A DNA stretch of 64,000 nucleotides. It comes from Castor canadensis (taxonomy: Eukaryota; Chordata; Mammalia; Rodentia; Castoridae). The stretch spans positions 134,487,490 through 134,551,489 of the forward strand of contig NC_133396.1 of NCBI RefSeq assembly GCF_047511655.1. Direction: 5' to 3'. Both the position numbers and the translations under genes were made by a program. Positions 35,880-50,300 of this stretch are shown piece after piece. Below the pieces are notes generated by a model, which worked only from the letters and a program-made list of their open reading frames with translations, searched no databases and was not told where the DNA came from. Position 1 is the first letter of the stretch; each line of letters starts with the position of its first letter.

Positions 35880-38800
35880 CTGATATTAATGAATTCCCTC
35901 CATTTTTGTTATCTTAGAAAGTATTTCTGCAGGATAGATTTTCTGAGTGTAGTATTTGCGTTTTCTTTTCCTCAGAATTTTGAATATGTCTTCCCAGTCA
36001 CTACTGGCCAGTAAAATGTCTGCTGAGAAATCTTTTGTTACTTCAATGGTTATTCCTTTATATGACACCCCTTTTTTCTTGTTATTTTTAAAATTCTTTT
36101 TTCTTCAACTTTTAAAAGTTTCATTAATATGGCAGTTGGCAATATCCATGTGGTATTAATTTGAAGGGCTCAACATATTAGAGATACGGAGGTAAGGTAG
36201 GCATAACCAGCATTTCAAAAGAAGTATGCTGTAGCCTTGGGGCTCAAGAGAGACTTGTCACAAGGGCTGAGCCACCACAGAAAGTTCCCACTAGAGGAAT
36301 ACCAAGTAAATATTTTGGGTCAGATCCAGAGCCACAGTGAAAGTAACTACTAGGGCATTGAATATAATAGGACCAAGTATGATATTAATTGTGGGTGTGA
36401 AATACAAATTGAATGTCCCTTATCTATTAAGATTTTGGAATATTTGTATATGCTATTGGAAATGTCTTGTATTTAGACCTTACCCAAACAGAAAGTTTAT
36501 TTATGCTACATATATACCTTATGAATATAGCTTCGAGGTAATTTTAAATACTATTTTTAGTAATTGTGTGAATGAAACAAAGTCTCATGGCATAGAATTT
36601 TCTAATTATGGCTTTGGTATACAGATAGTTCTAGATTTGGAGAATTTCAGATTCTGTTTTTTAGTTTAGGGATATTTATGCTCTATGAGGCCTTTATTCT
36701 CTTGAGGTATTTCATTCTATAACTAATTTTTTGATGGATATTTTTAGTCATAAAAAGGATGTTGATTGTTCTCACATTCTATCTTTGCATTATTGGGACA
36801 ATTATATAGTTTTTTATCCTTAATTCTATTAATGTGGTGTATATTATTAATTGATTTATTTAACCATCCTTGCATACCAGAACTAAATCACACATTAAAT
36901 ATACTGAATTCAATACTGCAATCTTTCTTTCTTTAGATCTATTGATGTTTACTTTTTTAAAGTAGGTTCATTGTACAGGGGATAATTATTGTGGACACTT
37001 CCAAATAGGCTTATATTGTACATTGGTTATATCACCCTTACTGTGTCTTCCCCTCAACAGCCTCCCTGTTGCACTTAAAAAAATTGCACATGGTTTCTTT
37101 GTTCCATCTCTTACAATAATATAAAGTTCATCAACCATAAATCCTCACCTAAATCTTCTTCATTCACCCTCCTCCCACCTACAAGTACCTCTTCCCACTT
37201 AACCTATTTTAAAATACTGTCTTTTGTTATTAATATTTAAGTTGATGTTCAAATGGGTTTCTCAAATTATCCCTGTTGCGAGTGTACTTTACCTTTTTTC
37301 CCACCCCTTCCATAGATCTCTTTTACCCTTTACCTCCTGACCCCACATTTTTCAACACCTTTCAGTACATATCCTAATAACCTCTGCTTTCACAGATGTT
37401 ACATTTTATGAGATTGTTCATGCTCTATCAGTTTCTTTTCCTTTCCCTCCTTCCCTGAGTTCCATAGAACAGTTACACTATTACAAACATTTTTTACATA
37501 TGAGTTTGTATGTGATCATATTTTTTGTGTGTGTCTATGTTTATCTTTTGGAGCTATTTTCCATGTATGAGATAAAATATGCAGTCTTTGTCTTTCTGAG
37601 CCTGGCTTACTTCACTTAAAATCATGTCCTCCAATTGTATCATTTACTTTCAAATGACATGTTGTCATTATTCTGCATGGCTGAGTAAGACTTCATTGTG
37701 TACATATACCTCATTTTCTTGAACCATTCATCAGTTGTAGGGCATCTGGCTTGTTTCCATAGCTTTTCTACTATGAACAGTACTACAATGAACATTGTAG
37801 TGAAAGGGTCTCTATTATACTCTGACTTTTGTTGCTTTGGATATATGCCCAAGAGTGGTGTCACTTGGTCACATGGCAAGTCTACTTTTAGGTTATTGAG
37901 GAATCCTCACACTGCTTTCTGTAATGGTGGTATTAATTTGCATTCTCAACAACAGTGTATAAGGGTTCTTATTTCACTATATCCTTGCCACCATGTGTTG
38001 TTTTTGCTCTTAAAAATGGCCATTCTCACTGGGGTGAGATGAAATATTAATGTAGTTTTCATTGCCTTTCTTTTTAGCTAGGGAACTTGAATACTTTTTC
38101 TGTACTTTTTGGCCATTTGTACCTCTTCCATTGAAAATTCCCTATTCAATTCATGTGCCCATTTCTTCATACAGGTGTTGATTATTTAGGGTTTGAGTTT
38201 TTTGAGTTCTCTATAGGTTCTGGATATTATTGCTTCATTGGATGAACAGCTGACAAAGATTTTCTCCAGTTCTGCGGGCAGTCTCAAGTTTAGTGACTGT
38301 TTCATTGGCTGTGCAGAAGCTTTTTGGTTTGATGCATCTCATTTAATTGTTTATTCTCTTAGATGCTAAGCCTTTGGAGTTTTACTTAAGAAATTGTCCC
38401 TTATGACTATATGTGCATTTCCAACTACTTCCTGTAGTTGTTTCAAAGTTTCTTTCCTCATACAAAGGTCTTTGATTCACTTTATCAATACCTATATCAG
38501 CTGAGAAAGATGTCTGAAATTATCATGCTACCATTATTTAGAAATTGTTGAGTGAGTTTCCTTATTTGTATTTCTCTGTATTTCCTTTTATTACTTCTAT
38601 TTCCTTAATGCATTATTTCAATTTATTTCAAATGACATATAAGCTTGATCCAAAACAATACAGTTTTTTATCTTTAAAAAACATAAGTAAGAATTCATTT
38701 ATAAGAACTCAGGGTCTCACACTTTCTAGACAGATGTTCTACTACTTGAATTAGTTTGTCAGCCCTTTTTTTGAGATAGGATCTTGTAAACTATCTGCCC

Positions 38801-39150
38801 AATTGGCATTGAAATGTTATCCTCCTTATTTCTACTCCTTTAGTGGTTGGAAAACAGTGACACCTGGCTTCATGTTTACTTTTTATGTTTAGTTGGTCCT
38901 ATGTTGGAATCACACACATATACACACATGTTCATGCACATAGATGTAATTGTTATATACATTAAATTAACTGTAAATTTTATCTCTATATACTGACCTT
39001 CCTTGCCTGCTTTTTCATGGTTGTTGACTTAAATTCTATTCTGTCTAATATATGTAACTATGACTACTGTTTTTGGTTTGCGTTTCCATGGTCTATCTTT
39101 ATCTTTCTTGTGTTATAGTGTGGTCTGACTGTTTACGTCCACATAGTTAA
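35880..39150 (-). mobile_element. Cluster of old LINE-1 fragments, minus orientation
   Basis: Three antisense blocks: about 35880-36170 (TCTGCTGAGAAATC of ORF1), 36690-38500 (ORF2 middle and 3' part, including TAGGGCATCTGGCTTG near 37738) and 38900-39150 (ORF2 5' part). An antisense dimeric SINE interrupts them at about 38690-38890. Between 36170 and 36690 I see no recognisable repeat or gene. All are heavily diverged. Confidence 0.6.
38690..38890 (-). repeat. Diverged dimeric SINE
   Basis: Antisense: an ID-like half (GAACTCAGGGTCTCACACTT, then TGTTCTACTACTTGAATTAG) and a B1-like half (GAGATAGGATCTTGTAAACT), inserted between old LINE-1 blocks. Confidence 0.6.
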
Positions 39151-40775
39151 CATGTTGATTCATCATCACCATCATGATAGTCTTAGATGGTGAAACTTTC
39201 TGGGTGTCGATTAGGTTATGAGGGTTCTATCTTTGTGAATGTGATTCATACCCATATTTTAAAAAAACATATTTTAAAAAAGACAAGGTTTCCTTGTCTT
39301 TTCCACCTACTTAGGTGCATCAATGTAGCAGAATGTATGAAATAGAGACTGGGTCCTGCCCAGCCAGAAATCAACAGGTGCTTTGATGTTGGACATCTCA
39401 GTCTCTAGAAATGTTTAAAGTAAATGTCTTTAAAATAACCTACCCAGTTGATAGCAATTTGTTATAGTGACCCAAAGGGTCAGAGCCATATATTAACATT
39501 AAGCACAAAATTACTTACTTATTGTAATGAATTTCTCTTAAAATTGAGAAATTTGTTTCTTTGCAACTCAGCTAGTTCATCCATATCATGATCTCCAAAA
39601 AGGGGATAGCTTTATAATATATGCCTTGAGAACTTATGCTATGAGATAACAGGATATCTGATTAAATATTTTTCATGTTATTATGGATATCTATATTATT
39701 ATCCTAAAGACATTAACATTTTGAAAACTTAAAATTGCTTCTGACCAAAAGTAATTTTAACTAATTAAGGCTTTTCAAAAATATATGAACAAAATTACAT
39801 TTGAAAATATTGTTTTGCAATTTTCAGAAATAAAAAATTTTAAACCAAATTTTAAATTTTATAAATTCAATAACACCTAAAAGTTACCTGACATTAAGAT
39901 GATTACCAATGATGTTCATTGAATCCTTCACATGTATTGCCTTGCTCATCAGACATTTTTATCTTAACTCATTCTTAGTGTTCAAAACTTTTTGTGTTAT
40001 TCATAGAAAATCTGAACAATAGAGGTAAATACTTATACTCTTCAACTTCCATTGGGGTTACATCCTGATTACCTCAAGGTAATTTGAAAATATTCTAATT
40101 TTACAATTCATTTAGTATACCTAGCATACCATACATCAGAGCTTAGACATGCAGTATGCCCTGGAGGATTGTTTATTTACCCTGATGATCACCTGGCTAT
40201 TTGGGAGCCATGGTCTCTCTTGCAGCCAAGTATTAAAGAATATCATACTACATATTTCTAGCCTCAGAAAAATATGAAAGATCAATTACACTTTTTACTG
40301 AATGCATATCAATTTCATACCATCATAAAGTTAAAAAATTGTGTTTGACAATCATAAGAGGGAGATTGTCTCCCTAAAGGAATTAAACAACTCTTAACTC
40401 TACTATCTTTAAAGACAAATATAGATTTTTACATTTTTATTGCATTTCCTGCATATCATTTTTAATAAATAATAATGTAGAAAACAAAGGCAATGTGAGT
40501 TTGTGCATGGTTTATAACTTGTCTTGCATTTTGATAATTTTTATGCCAATATTATGATAGCTATATAATCATATACTGAATTAAACTTTGATTCCTTTCT
40601 ATGTTTAGTTGCATTGTTAAATGTGCTAGATTGATGTATTTTAGAAGTGCATACATGTCAAAAGTTTTACTTTTAATAAGTAGTAATTAATTTATTGTTA
40701 ATGTAAGGTACAATCTTGTTTTTTACATGTTGGTGAAGTAATGTAATATTGCAGATGGAAATTATAGCTTTTACT
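39150..40775. other. A+T-rich intergenic stretch downstream of gene B
   Basis: No exon, repeat family or long frame recognised. It contains a perfect hairpin at 39278-39302. Confidence 0.5.
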
Positions 40776-40781
40776 TTTATT
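40776..40781 (-). promoter_or_regulatory. Candidate polyadenylation signal AATAAA for gene B
   Basis: AATAAA on the minus strand about 320 bases beyond the gene B stop. A second AATAAA occurs at 40689-40694. Either would give a short 3' UTR as in human CFHR genes. Which one is used cannot be told from sequence. Confidence 0.4.
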
Positions 40782-41102
40782 GTGAAACAAATAATTCAGG
40801 GAGCCTCAGAAACTATGTAAAAAGCTAAGAGAGATTTAGGAGAATGATGGGTATAGACAAGTACTGAAGTAATTACATCAAATTCCTTGCTATAGAGTTT
40901 TAAAACTGGAACACAGCATATGGTTCACCAAAATTGAATGCAGTGCTTATTAAAGTGTGGCAGTAGTCTCTCAGATGCTAAATTCATCATCAAATATGAA
41001 CACAAATGCTTTTTTATGAAAAACAATAAAATTGAGACCTGGCATAATAATGAAAAATTCTGTACAAAGGGGCACATATTAATTAGAGTAAAACTTTCAG
41101 CC

Positions 41103-41302
41103 CTAACTTCGTCTGCAAATGGGATACTCCAGTTTACCATCATAACATGTTGTATGAAATGGTTTAGATGTTGCTTGAACGTATCCATGTGTGCACTTAA
41201 ATTCAACCATCATCCCTGATGGTATGTAAAGCTTTTGTTTTCTTATCCACTTGAACATTATGTTATGATGTCGCATAATTTCTTCAGATATTTCACATGG
41301 AT
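41103..41302 (-). CDS. Gene B exon 8: terminal CCP module like factor H CCP20, with stop codon
   Basis: Acceptor TTTCAG; 200 coding bases ending in TAG at 41103-41105. It encodes [42 protein letters not shown] and a short basic tail Arg-Arg-Ser. This is the factor H/CFHR C-terminal module, which binds C3d and sialylated or heparin-like surfaces. The tryptophan that normally follows the third Cys (TTCWDG in human factor H) is Tyr here, while the Trp in the KWIRKQKLY stretch is kept. The GY-to-third-Cys loop is one residue shorter than human. The open frame upstream of the acceptor is not coding. Confidence 0.92.
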
Positions 41303-44300
41303 CTGAAAGATAAATGACAATAAAATGTTAAGTAACACACAAATCTATGAATAGTGTCAAGTATACAAGTACAATGTTTGATAATGCCTTGGGGATTCCT
41401 TGTCAAAACCCTTTCCAAGCAAACTCTGCCAAAATGTCATATAGAATTAAAGATCAAAATGCTAGTAAATGATGTCAAAATATGTGGTAATGAGGGATAA
41501 AAATATTTTACTATCAAAAATTCATAAGATCAATTATGATGTTAAGGACTTTCCATTTAAGATTCTTCATTTCAAGGATACAAACTGAGTTATAAGAGGT
41601 ATAAGATTTAATGTACAGCAAGGTGACTCTAATAAGAATACTATATTTACTTGAAATTAGCTCAGAAAACAATTTTAGTTAATTTCAAAATACACATGTA
41701 ATATGGAAACTATGGATAGTGATTGATGTATATCAATTTTGTTAATATAATTATATAACAATAAGTACATAACATCAATACATTGTCCACCTGAAAAACT
41801 AGGTAAAAAGCTTGTACTCCAGATATCACTTGACACATGGGAGTACACTACCACAATAGCATCAGAGAAGAATGTGTCTAGTTCCTGCTGCCACATCACC
41901 AATGTAGTTCCTACTGCCATCATTCCCGTATAACACATCTGACCATGAAGTACTGTAAAGTCTCAGGATGAATGTCCCAGTAGAGGTGCAGTCATTCCTA
42001 CCACTACCTGTCTCCATGCAACACCTTGTCTTACACCATGACCAATCAGAGGACAAATATTTCAGGCTTTTCAGCACTGGGGGCCTGCCAGGGCCTGAGA
42101 CCATGGAGAGAGTGGTACACATTATATCCAAAGGCTTTAGTTACAGGCAAAGAAGGCATAGAGAGGTTACACTGTGGTGCTTACCTGGAAATAAATCTCA
42201 CATTGCATAACAAATTAACACTCCAAGACAAATCTTCAGGAGAAAGCTTCTTACTAAGGAAGGTACACCAATATGGCAGAGATAACTGATTCAACAGATG
42301 GGTGAATGTTGATGCAGAAAGATTATGGAAAATTAAGGCAATGTAATGCCTCTCTAGTAAGTCAGATCAAAGACACTTAAGTAGATGAAATATTGGATGA
42401 AGTATTTAAAAGAATGACTTTTAAAATGTAAATGATTTCCAAGACAATACAGAAGAACAAGTAAAAGAAGACAATGGAGGTTATGAATGGAAAAATGAAA
42501 GATGTAGAGTTTGAAAAAGAATCAAACAGAAACATTGGAAATAAATAGCTCAACAAGTTGGATAAACATTCACTTGATAATGTGAACAACAGACTAAATC
42601 AAGTGCAAGAAAGAATATCTGAACCTGAAGACAGATATTTTAAATACCTCAGGCATACATAGAGAAAAAGAGAGAAAGAGAAAAAGATAGAGAGAGAGAG
42701 TGAAGAGGAGAGAGGAAGTATAGAAAAGAGAGAGAAGAGAGCATTAAAGTCTTTTGGAGCACCACTGAACAAATAGATTTCTTTATTTTCAATATACCAA
42801 AAGGCAAAGAGAAAAAACAGTATGGGCACAGAAGGCTTGTCTGATGACAGAATAGCTAAACTAGAATTGTTGCTAGAGCAATTAGGAGAGGAAAAAAATA
42901 TAAACAAGAAGTGGGAAATCAAATTGTTCCTGTGTTTGGAGATGATACGATTCTATATATAGGAAATCTTATCAGGAATATAAGAACTGGTAACAAAATC
43001 AGAAAAGTAGCAAAACATCATATCAACATAGATAAATCAGTGCTTTTGTAGATAGTAATAGTGAATTTTCTGAGAATTAATTAAAGCAATCTCAGTCCCA
43101 ATAACTCCAAAAATCCAATCTAACAATAAATTTAGCAAAAGGATTGAAAGTGCTCTACCATTAAAATTATGGTAACTTGAAAGCAAGTGAAGTGACAAAA
43201 ATGGAGGGGTCTCCCATATCCATGGATTGGAAAAATTAATGTTAAAATGCCCATGATACCTAAGGTAACACACACTGCCCATGAATATAGGAAGATTCAA
43301 AATGCATAACAAACAGGGAGTTGACCAATTAAAAATAGGGAAAATAATCTAAGTAGAAAAATTTACAAAGCAGAAATACAAGTAGTCAACAAATACATGA
43401 AAAACCATTAACATCATTAGCCATCATGGAATTGTAAATCAAATGACCATGAGCTATCACATCACCAATTCAGGGTGGCAATTATGAAAGAAAAAAAACC
43501 CTAATAATGTCAATTACTCATGAGCTTTTAGATTAAAAGGAAGTCATACAAGTTGGAGAGTGTGTAACTTAGGACAGCCATTATGGAGAACAATATGGAG
43601 ATTCTTCAAAAACCTAAAAGAAGATCTATCACATATGATCCTTGTGTCCCTCTTCTGGAGATGTATGCAAAGAAATGAAGTTATTATACCAAAATCTGCA
43701 CCCCCATGTCCATTGCACCACTATTCACAGCAGCTAAGATATGGAATCAGTCTAGATGTCCATCAGTAAATGAATTAATAGAGACAATGAGGTAGGTTTA
43801 TATAATAGAATACTGTCTAATTATTTAAAATATGCAAATTCATCATTCATAGTGAAATGAGTGGAACTAAAGGACATTGTGAAATAAGTCAGACACAGAA
43901 AGATAAGTCTTATGTTTTCTTTCTATTATAGAGAAGATTTAAAAAAATCAATGTGATGTAGAAGAGTAGACTTTGGGCAGGGCTTGTACGAGGCAAGGTT
44001 AGATGAAGAGAGCTTGGATTTGATCAGTGCATAGTGTATGTATATATGGAACTATCACAGTGACTCCCATTTGTATGGACAATCAGTTGCTGGTGGAATG
44101 GCTGAAGTGGCAGTATGCCTGCGCAGCTATCATGAGAACTTGAGTTCAAACTACAGTCCCACCGAAAAAAAGAAATAAAGAAAGCACAGACAGTCAATAT
44201 ATTTTACACATAAATTTAAAAGTAAAGTGTAATTCAAAAATGATAAGCTTGTTATAACATGAATACATGTAATTTTGTCAACTAAATATTTTTACTTAAA

Positions 44301-47300
44301 AGACTTTCCAAACCTTTAATATTTGTTAGTCAGGCATTCAGCAAAACAGTTGTTTGTTAATCTGTAAATCTTCTAATACAAACAGAAGAAAATCTAATCA
44401 TTACAGTGATTTTTCTAAGGATTCCTGAGTTTATTGATGTACTTACTCAAACACTTGGGTGGTTCTGACCATTCTCCATTTCTACATGTTATTTTCTTGT
44501 TTCCCTGAAGTTGATACAAGAACTGACACTGATATTCAACTGAAGAATGTGGAGCATATTCTGGCAATGGGAATGAAGTAATGTCTCCATTGTTAATAGG
44601 TGGAGGAGGTCCACATTTTCCTGTGGAATCTGAAAAGCATCATTTTATTTATTGAGGGACCAAATCAATGTACAGGCTAATACAAAGTCAATACAAATAT
44701 AGTACTGTATATAATATCACAATTTTATGATTACATAAATGATTGCTTGAAGAATTTTCAAGCATATAAATGGGAGTTACACTTTTGAAGTTCATCATTT
44801 CCCATCACTGTGGCACATGTAAAATAATAAACATATTTGCTTTGCAATATTCCAGTGTTAACATTGGCTTAACAAATAAATGCTAAGCAGATAGATACCT
44901 GAGACAAAGTTTCAAGTTCTTACATATAACATGTTGTTGGATTTATTGTATCTCTAATCAAAGGATTATAAATTCAGAGAATGTAATGGAGAATTATTGG
45001 CTTTCTTATGCGGTGAACATGAGCAAAAAACAATTCTACCTTTACTTCGGTTAAGTAAGCACAACTAAAAATATTGGACATATTATTTTTTAAGAAACTA
45101 CAAGTCTCTGGAAAAAAAGAAAATTCAGTCTAGCTAGGAACTTCAAGGATCAAGAAATAACAACTGTAGTGTGGTATTTGAGTTCTCTTCTGAACTCCTC
45201 TGCATCCTGGATGGAGCACTGGAGAATGCACTTAGAAGTGATATTAGGAACCAATAAAGAAAGAAATACCAAATGGAGCATATCTCTTAAGCAAGGGCCA
45301 AGAAGCAGCAACATAGCAAAACAAAACCCTTTTTGCAATTAGATACGAATTAATCTGGAAAAGATATCAATATCACCAAAATCCAGCCTCTATCCATTCT
45401 GAAACCACCAGCAACTCACACATTGAGGTGGCAAAACTCATGCCCCATTACTGTCTTATCAATGAAGACAAGTGGGAACCCTAGACTGAAACTGAACATC
45501 ATGCTGAGGGAGACGTGGTAAATAGAAACTTCAAATAAAATATAACCCTGAATATGTCTACAATAAAATTAAAAATCACTCATCAAATTAGGGACCATGA
45601 AGACTTTGAAACAAAAGGTAATAAAAATGCACTGACCTGACAAATATGTTTAGGTTACCGTTTAAAAAAAAATAAGAATTGCACAAGTGAAGACAGAATG
45701 TAATTTTTAAAAATGACCCTCACAAATAGGCTTAAATGATTGAGAGGTTAAAATTACAGCCTTGAAGATAGAAAAACAGAAATTAGGCTGGGTATAGAGT
45801 AAAAACTTAAAACTGAACCTAAACCAAAATCTTAACTCTAGACACTTCTTGAGAATCTGTTAGAAGAAAACAAAAAGTTAAAGTACAGAAGAGATGGATA
45901 TTAGTTTAAAAAAACAATGAAAAATATTGGGAAAAACACACAAAAGTACATATTCAAGAAGCTGAGTGAATTCAGACACAACAAATCAATGAAAGTGAGG
46001 CTACCATATATCATAATGAAACTGAAGAAAAAAATGTCCTGAAATCAGCAAGATAGAAACTATGCTTTACCTAATATAGAACAAGAATCAAATGAAAGTT
46101 GGTTTGTCATCAGTGACCATAGAGACCACAGGAATTGAAAGAAAGAACTGTTATCCTCGAATTCTGCATGCAGTGAGTGTATCCTTTAGAGTAAAGCATA
46201 GATGAAAACATTCTCAAACAAAAGAAGACTAAGATAATTTATCTTCAGCAGTTACCTTTATTTAGTTTATATTACTTTATTGGTATATATACATTGTACA
46301 TAATAAGGAGTTTCAGTATTAGATCTCCATATATTTATACAAAGTGTTTTGTCATATTCCCCTTTTCATTACTCTTTCTTATCTTCCTCTGTTACCCCAC
46401 TTTTCCCTTTACTTCCTTAGTAGACTGCCTCCCATCAGCATTACCGTTAGTAAAATTAAGAAATTCGTCAAATAAAAATAAAACGATAACAGTAAGTATT
46501 TGAGACTTCACGAGGGAGAAAAATGTAATTTATAAAAAGAAATGTACATAGAATAGTAAACTGTCTTTCTCCTCTTGAGTTTGCTCAACTATGTGTGATA
46601 TTTGAGGCAAAATTATGTCATTTAACAATGGTGTTCAATGTACATACAGGAAATACTGAAGGTATTTTAATTTATAATGTGGGAGGGTGAATGGATTTAG
46701 CAGAAGTTTCCACATTTTAAATTGTATAAAATGCTGGCACTAGTAGAGAGCAGTATTAATACCTAGAGCAAATACTTTAATAATTGTGGGTGAGGAACCT
46801 ATCCGAGAGATACACTCAGAAACAGTGAAGATAAATCCAAATAAAATTCTTTCATACTAATCCCCTAACAAAAAGGAGGAAAAGAGAAACAGGACCAAGA
46901 ACAGAAAAAACAAATACAAACAAATAAAAAGACAGACAGTCTTACCATATTGACAGTTACTTTAAATGTAAATAGTCTAAACACATCAATTAAAATAATG
47001 AGACTATCAAGATGGATTGGTAAACAAGACCCACCTATCCGCTGTCATTATCAAATTCATTTCAACCACAAAATAGATACATTTATTTAAGAAGAGAAAA
47101 ATGCCAGGGGAAATTAATGTTAAAAATGGAAATGGATGATATAATATCTCCATTGTTACTTTTCCTTATTTTCTGAGATCGCCGTATTGGAGTGGAGGCT
47201 TGGTACCCACACTTTCTTTTATCAATACTGAAATTCAGTGGATGACCTCAATCAGTCACATTCCTTGAAATATAATCTATGCACTGCAGATGCCAAAAGT

Positions 47301-50300
47301 TATATCAGATTCTATGATTGCTCTTCCAGTACATATGCCACAGCTCAAATGGATATCTAGTTAGGACTGTCAAAAGTACATAATATATTTTTATATATTT
47401 ATTCCTCAAGAAATAAGAATGTCTTCCTGGGTTCCTTTTTCCTTTCAGTCTGGCTTACTTTATCTTGAAAAAATACACAATATTTCCTGGCTTAATTGAC
47501 AAACAGAGTAAAATGTAGCCATACCATTTTGTTTGCATTCAAAAACATTTTTGACAAGAATTACTCCAGTTTATTTTTATCACCATATTTTATGCTAATT
47601 AGCTTCTCTAAAAAAAATTGTAGAAGACCATAGTTTACCTTTGCATTGAGGTGGTTTGCTCCATGTTCCATTTAGACACATCACCTCTGTTTCTCCAAAT
47701 ATTTCTAAAGGTTTGTTACATTCATAATGCACTGTCTCACTAGATTGATATTTGTCCATCTGTCTTGATATTATAGTAGCATTTTTCACTTTGGGTGGAT
47801 TCACACAGAAATTATCTAAATAGAAAGGAAGAGAAAGTATGTCTACCCAGTACTCATTTTGAGTAGCCAGTCAATAAATAAAATTCCAAATATAGTTCAA
47901 TGGTCGTTGAGCATCACTAGGTAATCTACCATGAAGGATGTCACTGCTTTTAATAAATTTCAGTGTAATGTTGAGGAATAAAAGATAGTGTTCACATCCC
48001 TAAATCTCTTTGCCATCCTTCACGAGAACACTGACGACTTTTTGTCACTTGGAAGTCAGTGAAGAGGAAAGTTTTCATGGACATTTGTCTTTGAGCACAG
48101 TAAATATTATAATTTCTAAAAATGCAAGATAAATTGCAAAAATGCAAACAGAAGTCAGAATAAAGAGATTATATGACATTATCTTGGTTTGCAATCATCT
48201 TGCTTATAATTATTAAACATGTTCTCTAGAAAAAATAGAGCTCGCAAAACTGCTGAAAGCTTCTTGACAGCAAAATTTTGTAGCAATGCACAATTTGTAG
48301 GCCTTAAAAATACCTAAGAATTAGAAACATATGACATCTAAAAAAGAAAGGTGAACATCACAAAGGTTTGGATTCTCCATAAATTTTTCTAGCGATCCAA
48401 CATGATTTCAATCACAATGGAGCTTCATAAGCTCACACACCAAATATATGAAGAGCAAAGCCCTACTTCTCCTTAATGAGACTAATGAATACAAAAGATT
48501 AGGGTGGATGGTACTGATTCAATATCCATTCTTATTATAAATTTACTCTAATTATAATAGAGGATTATTAAAACACCAGTTGAAAAATTATTAAATATTG
48601 CACAATAGAATATATGGAAAAATAACCATGCATAGAGACCATGACATCTGAGAAAGATGCAATATTAGAGAACAGGTATGTGGGGCTTCCCACATTTTTA
48701 AAAAAGAAAATATTGTGTATAAAAATCTAATCCAAAAGAATTAAAATTAGGAAGAAGAATAACAAAATATTATAACTGTTAGAAAATGTGTAATGTCTTC
48801 ATATTATTGAGGAAGTATTACTCAAAAAGAAATAAAAACATTAATTGCCAAACAATTTATAATTTTATAGTGAAAGAAGCAACTTCTGTAACAAATAAAA
48901 ACAAAGAAAAATGAAGTAAAATACAAGCCATGAAGTGGAAAACACATTTGAAATGATGTAATCGAAACACATTAATATTTAGAATTAATGATTCCCACAA
49001 TAAATAAAAAAATCTCCAGAAAGATGTTAAGAAGAACATCAAACCACATTTCATAGATTAAAATAATTAACTGGTGGGAATGCAAGCTAGTGAAACCACT
49101 CTGGAAAAAAATTTCAAGGCTTCTTAAAAATCTAAACATAGACATATGATCCAGAAATCCCACTCCTGGGGATATACCCAAAAGAATGTGACACAGGTTA
49201 CTGCAGAGGCACCTGCACACCCCTGTTTATTGCAGCACTATTCACAATGGCCAAGTAATAGAAACCAAAATGCCCCACTACTGATGAATAGATCAAGAAG
49301 ATGTGGTATTTATACACAATGGAATTTTACTAAGCCATGAAGTAGAATGAAACCTTAAAATTTGCAAGTAAATGGATAGAACTGGAGAACATCATTCTGA
49401 GTGAGGTTAGCCAAGCTCAGAAGACCAAAAATCATATGTTCTCCCTCATATGCGGACTTTAGATCCAAGACAAATACAGGAATGTTGTTGGACTTAGGTC
49501 ACACGACAAGGGGAGAGCATATAAGGGAGGTATGGGGATAGGTAGTAAACCCAAAACATGAAAGCATTTGATGTCCCCACTCCAGAGGAACTAATACAGA
49601 AAACTTAAAGTGACAGAGGTTAACATGAGAACAGGATCAGTGTAAAGATCAGTTAGAGATGAATCAACTTGGGTTGTAACACATTTGTACATGGAAGCAA
49701 TGCTAGGAATCTCTCTGTATAACCATCCTTAACTCAACTAGCAAAAACGCTTTGTTTTCCTTATTAATGCTTATGTCTTCTCTTCAACAAAATTAGAGAT
49801 AAGGGTAGAACAGGTTCTGTCTGGAAGCGAGGTGGGGGGCGGAGAGGGTGAGGTCAGGGAGCAGTGGGGAGAAATGACCCAAACAATGTATGCACATGTG
49901 AAAAGTGAATAAAAAAAATAATTAACTGCCAATTAACTAATGGCTGTAGGTGCTAAACCAGATTCATAATAAAAGATGCATATCAACACTACAGTGCTGT
50001 AACATTTTATAGCCATTTATTTTATAAACATTTAAATGTGACATCATTAATTATGGAGAAAATGAATAAACTGTGGACATAGTGTTTATGGGGACAAACA
50101 CAAGAGAAATACTTCAAAAGCAGAGGATGCCCAGCGTCCAAGACATCCCCTCATATTTGCATGTACCAGAGAAATTCAGAGACAAGCAGCATGGCTGTAA
50201 AATGTCATATCATTTCTTGGACAGATGAGTGATATTCTTGGCTACCATCCTATTTATTTTTAATTCTATAATCATTTACCGTTGAGTGATTAAACAATTT

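Noticed and set aside
41675-42289. Overlapping open frames on both strands in gene B intron 7
   Set aside because: No domain, no phase-compatible splice sites of CCP type, and no paralogue to test conservation.
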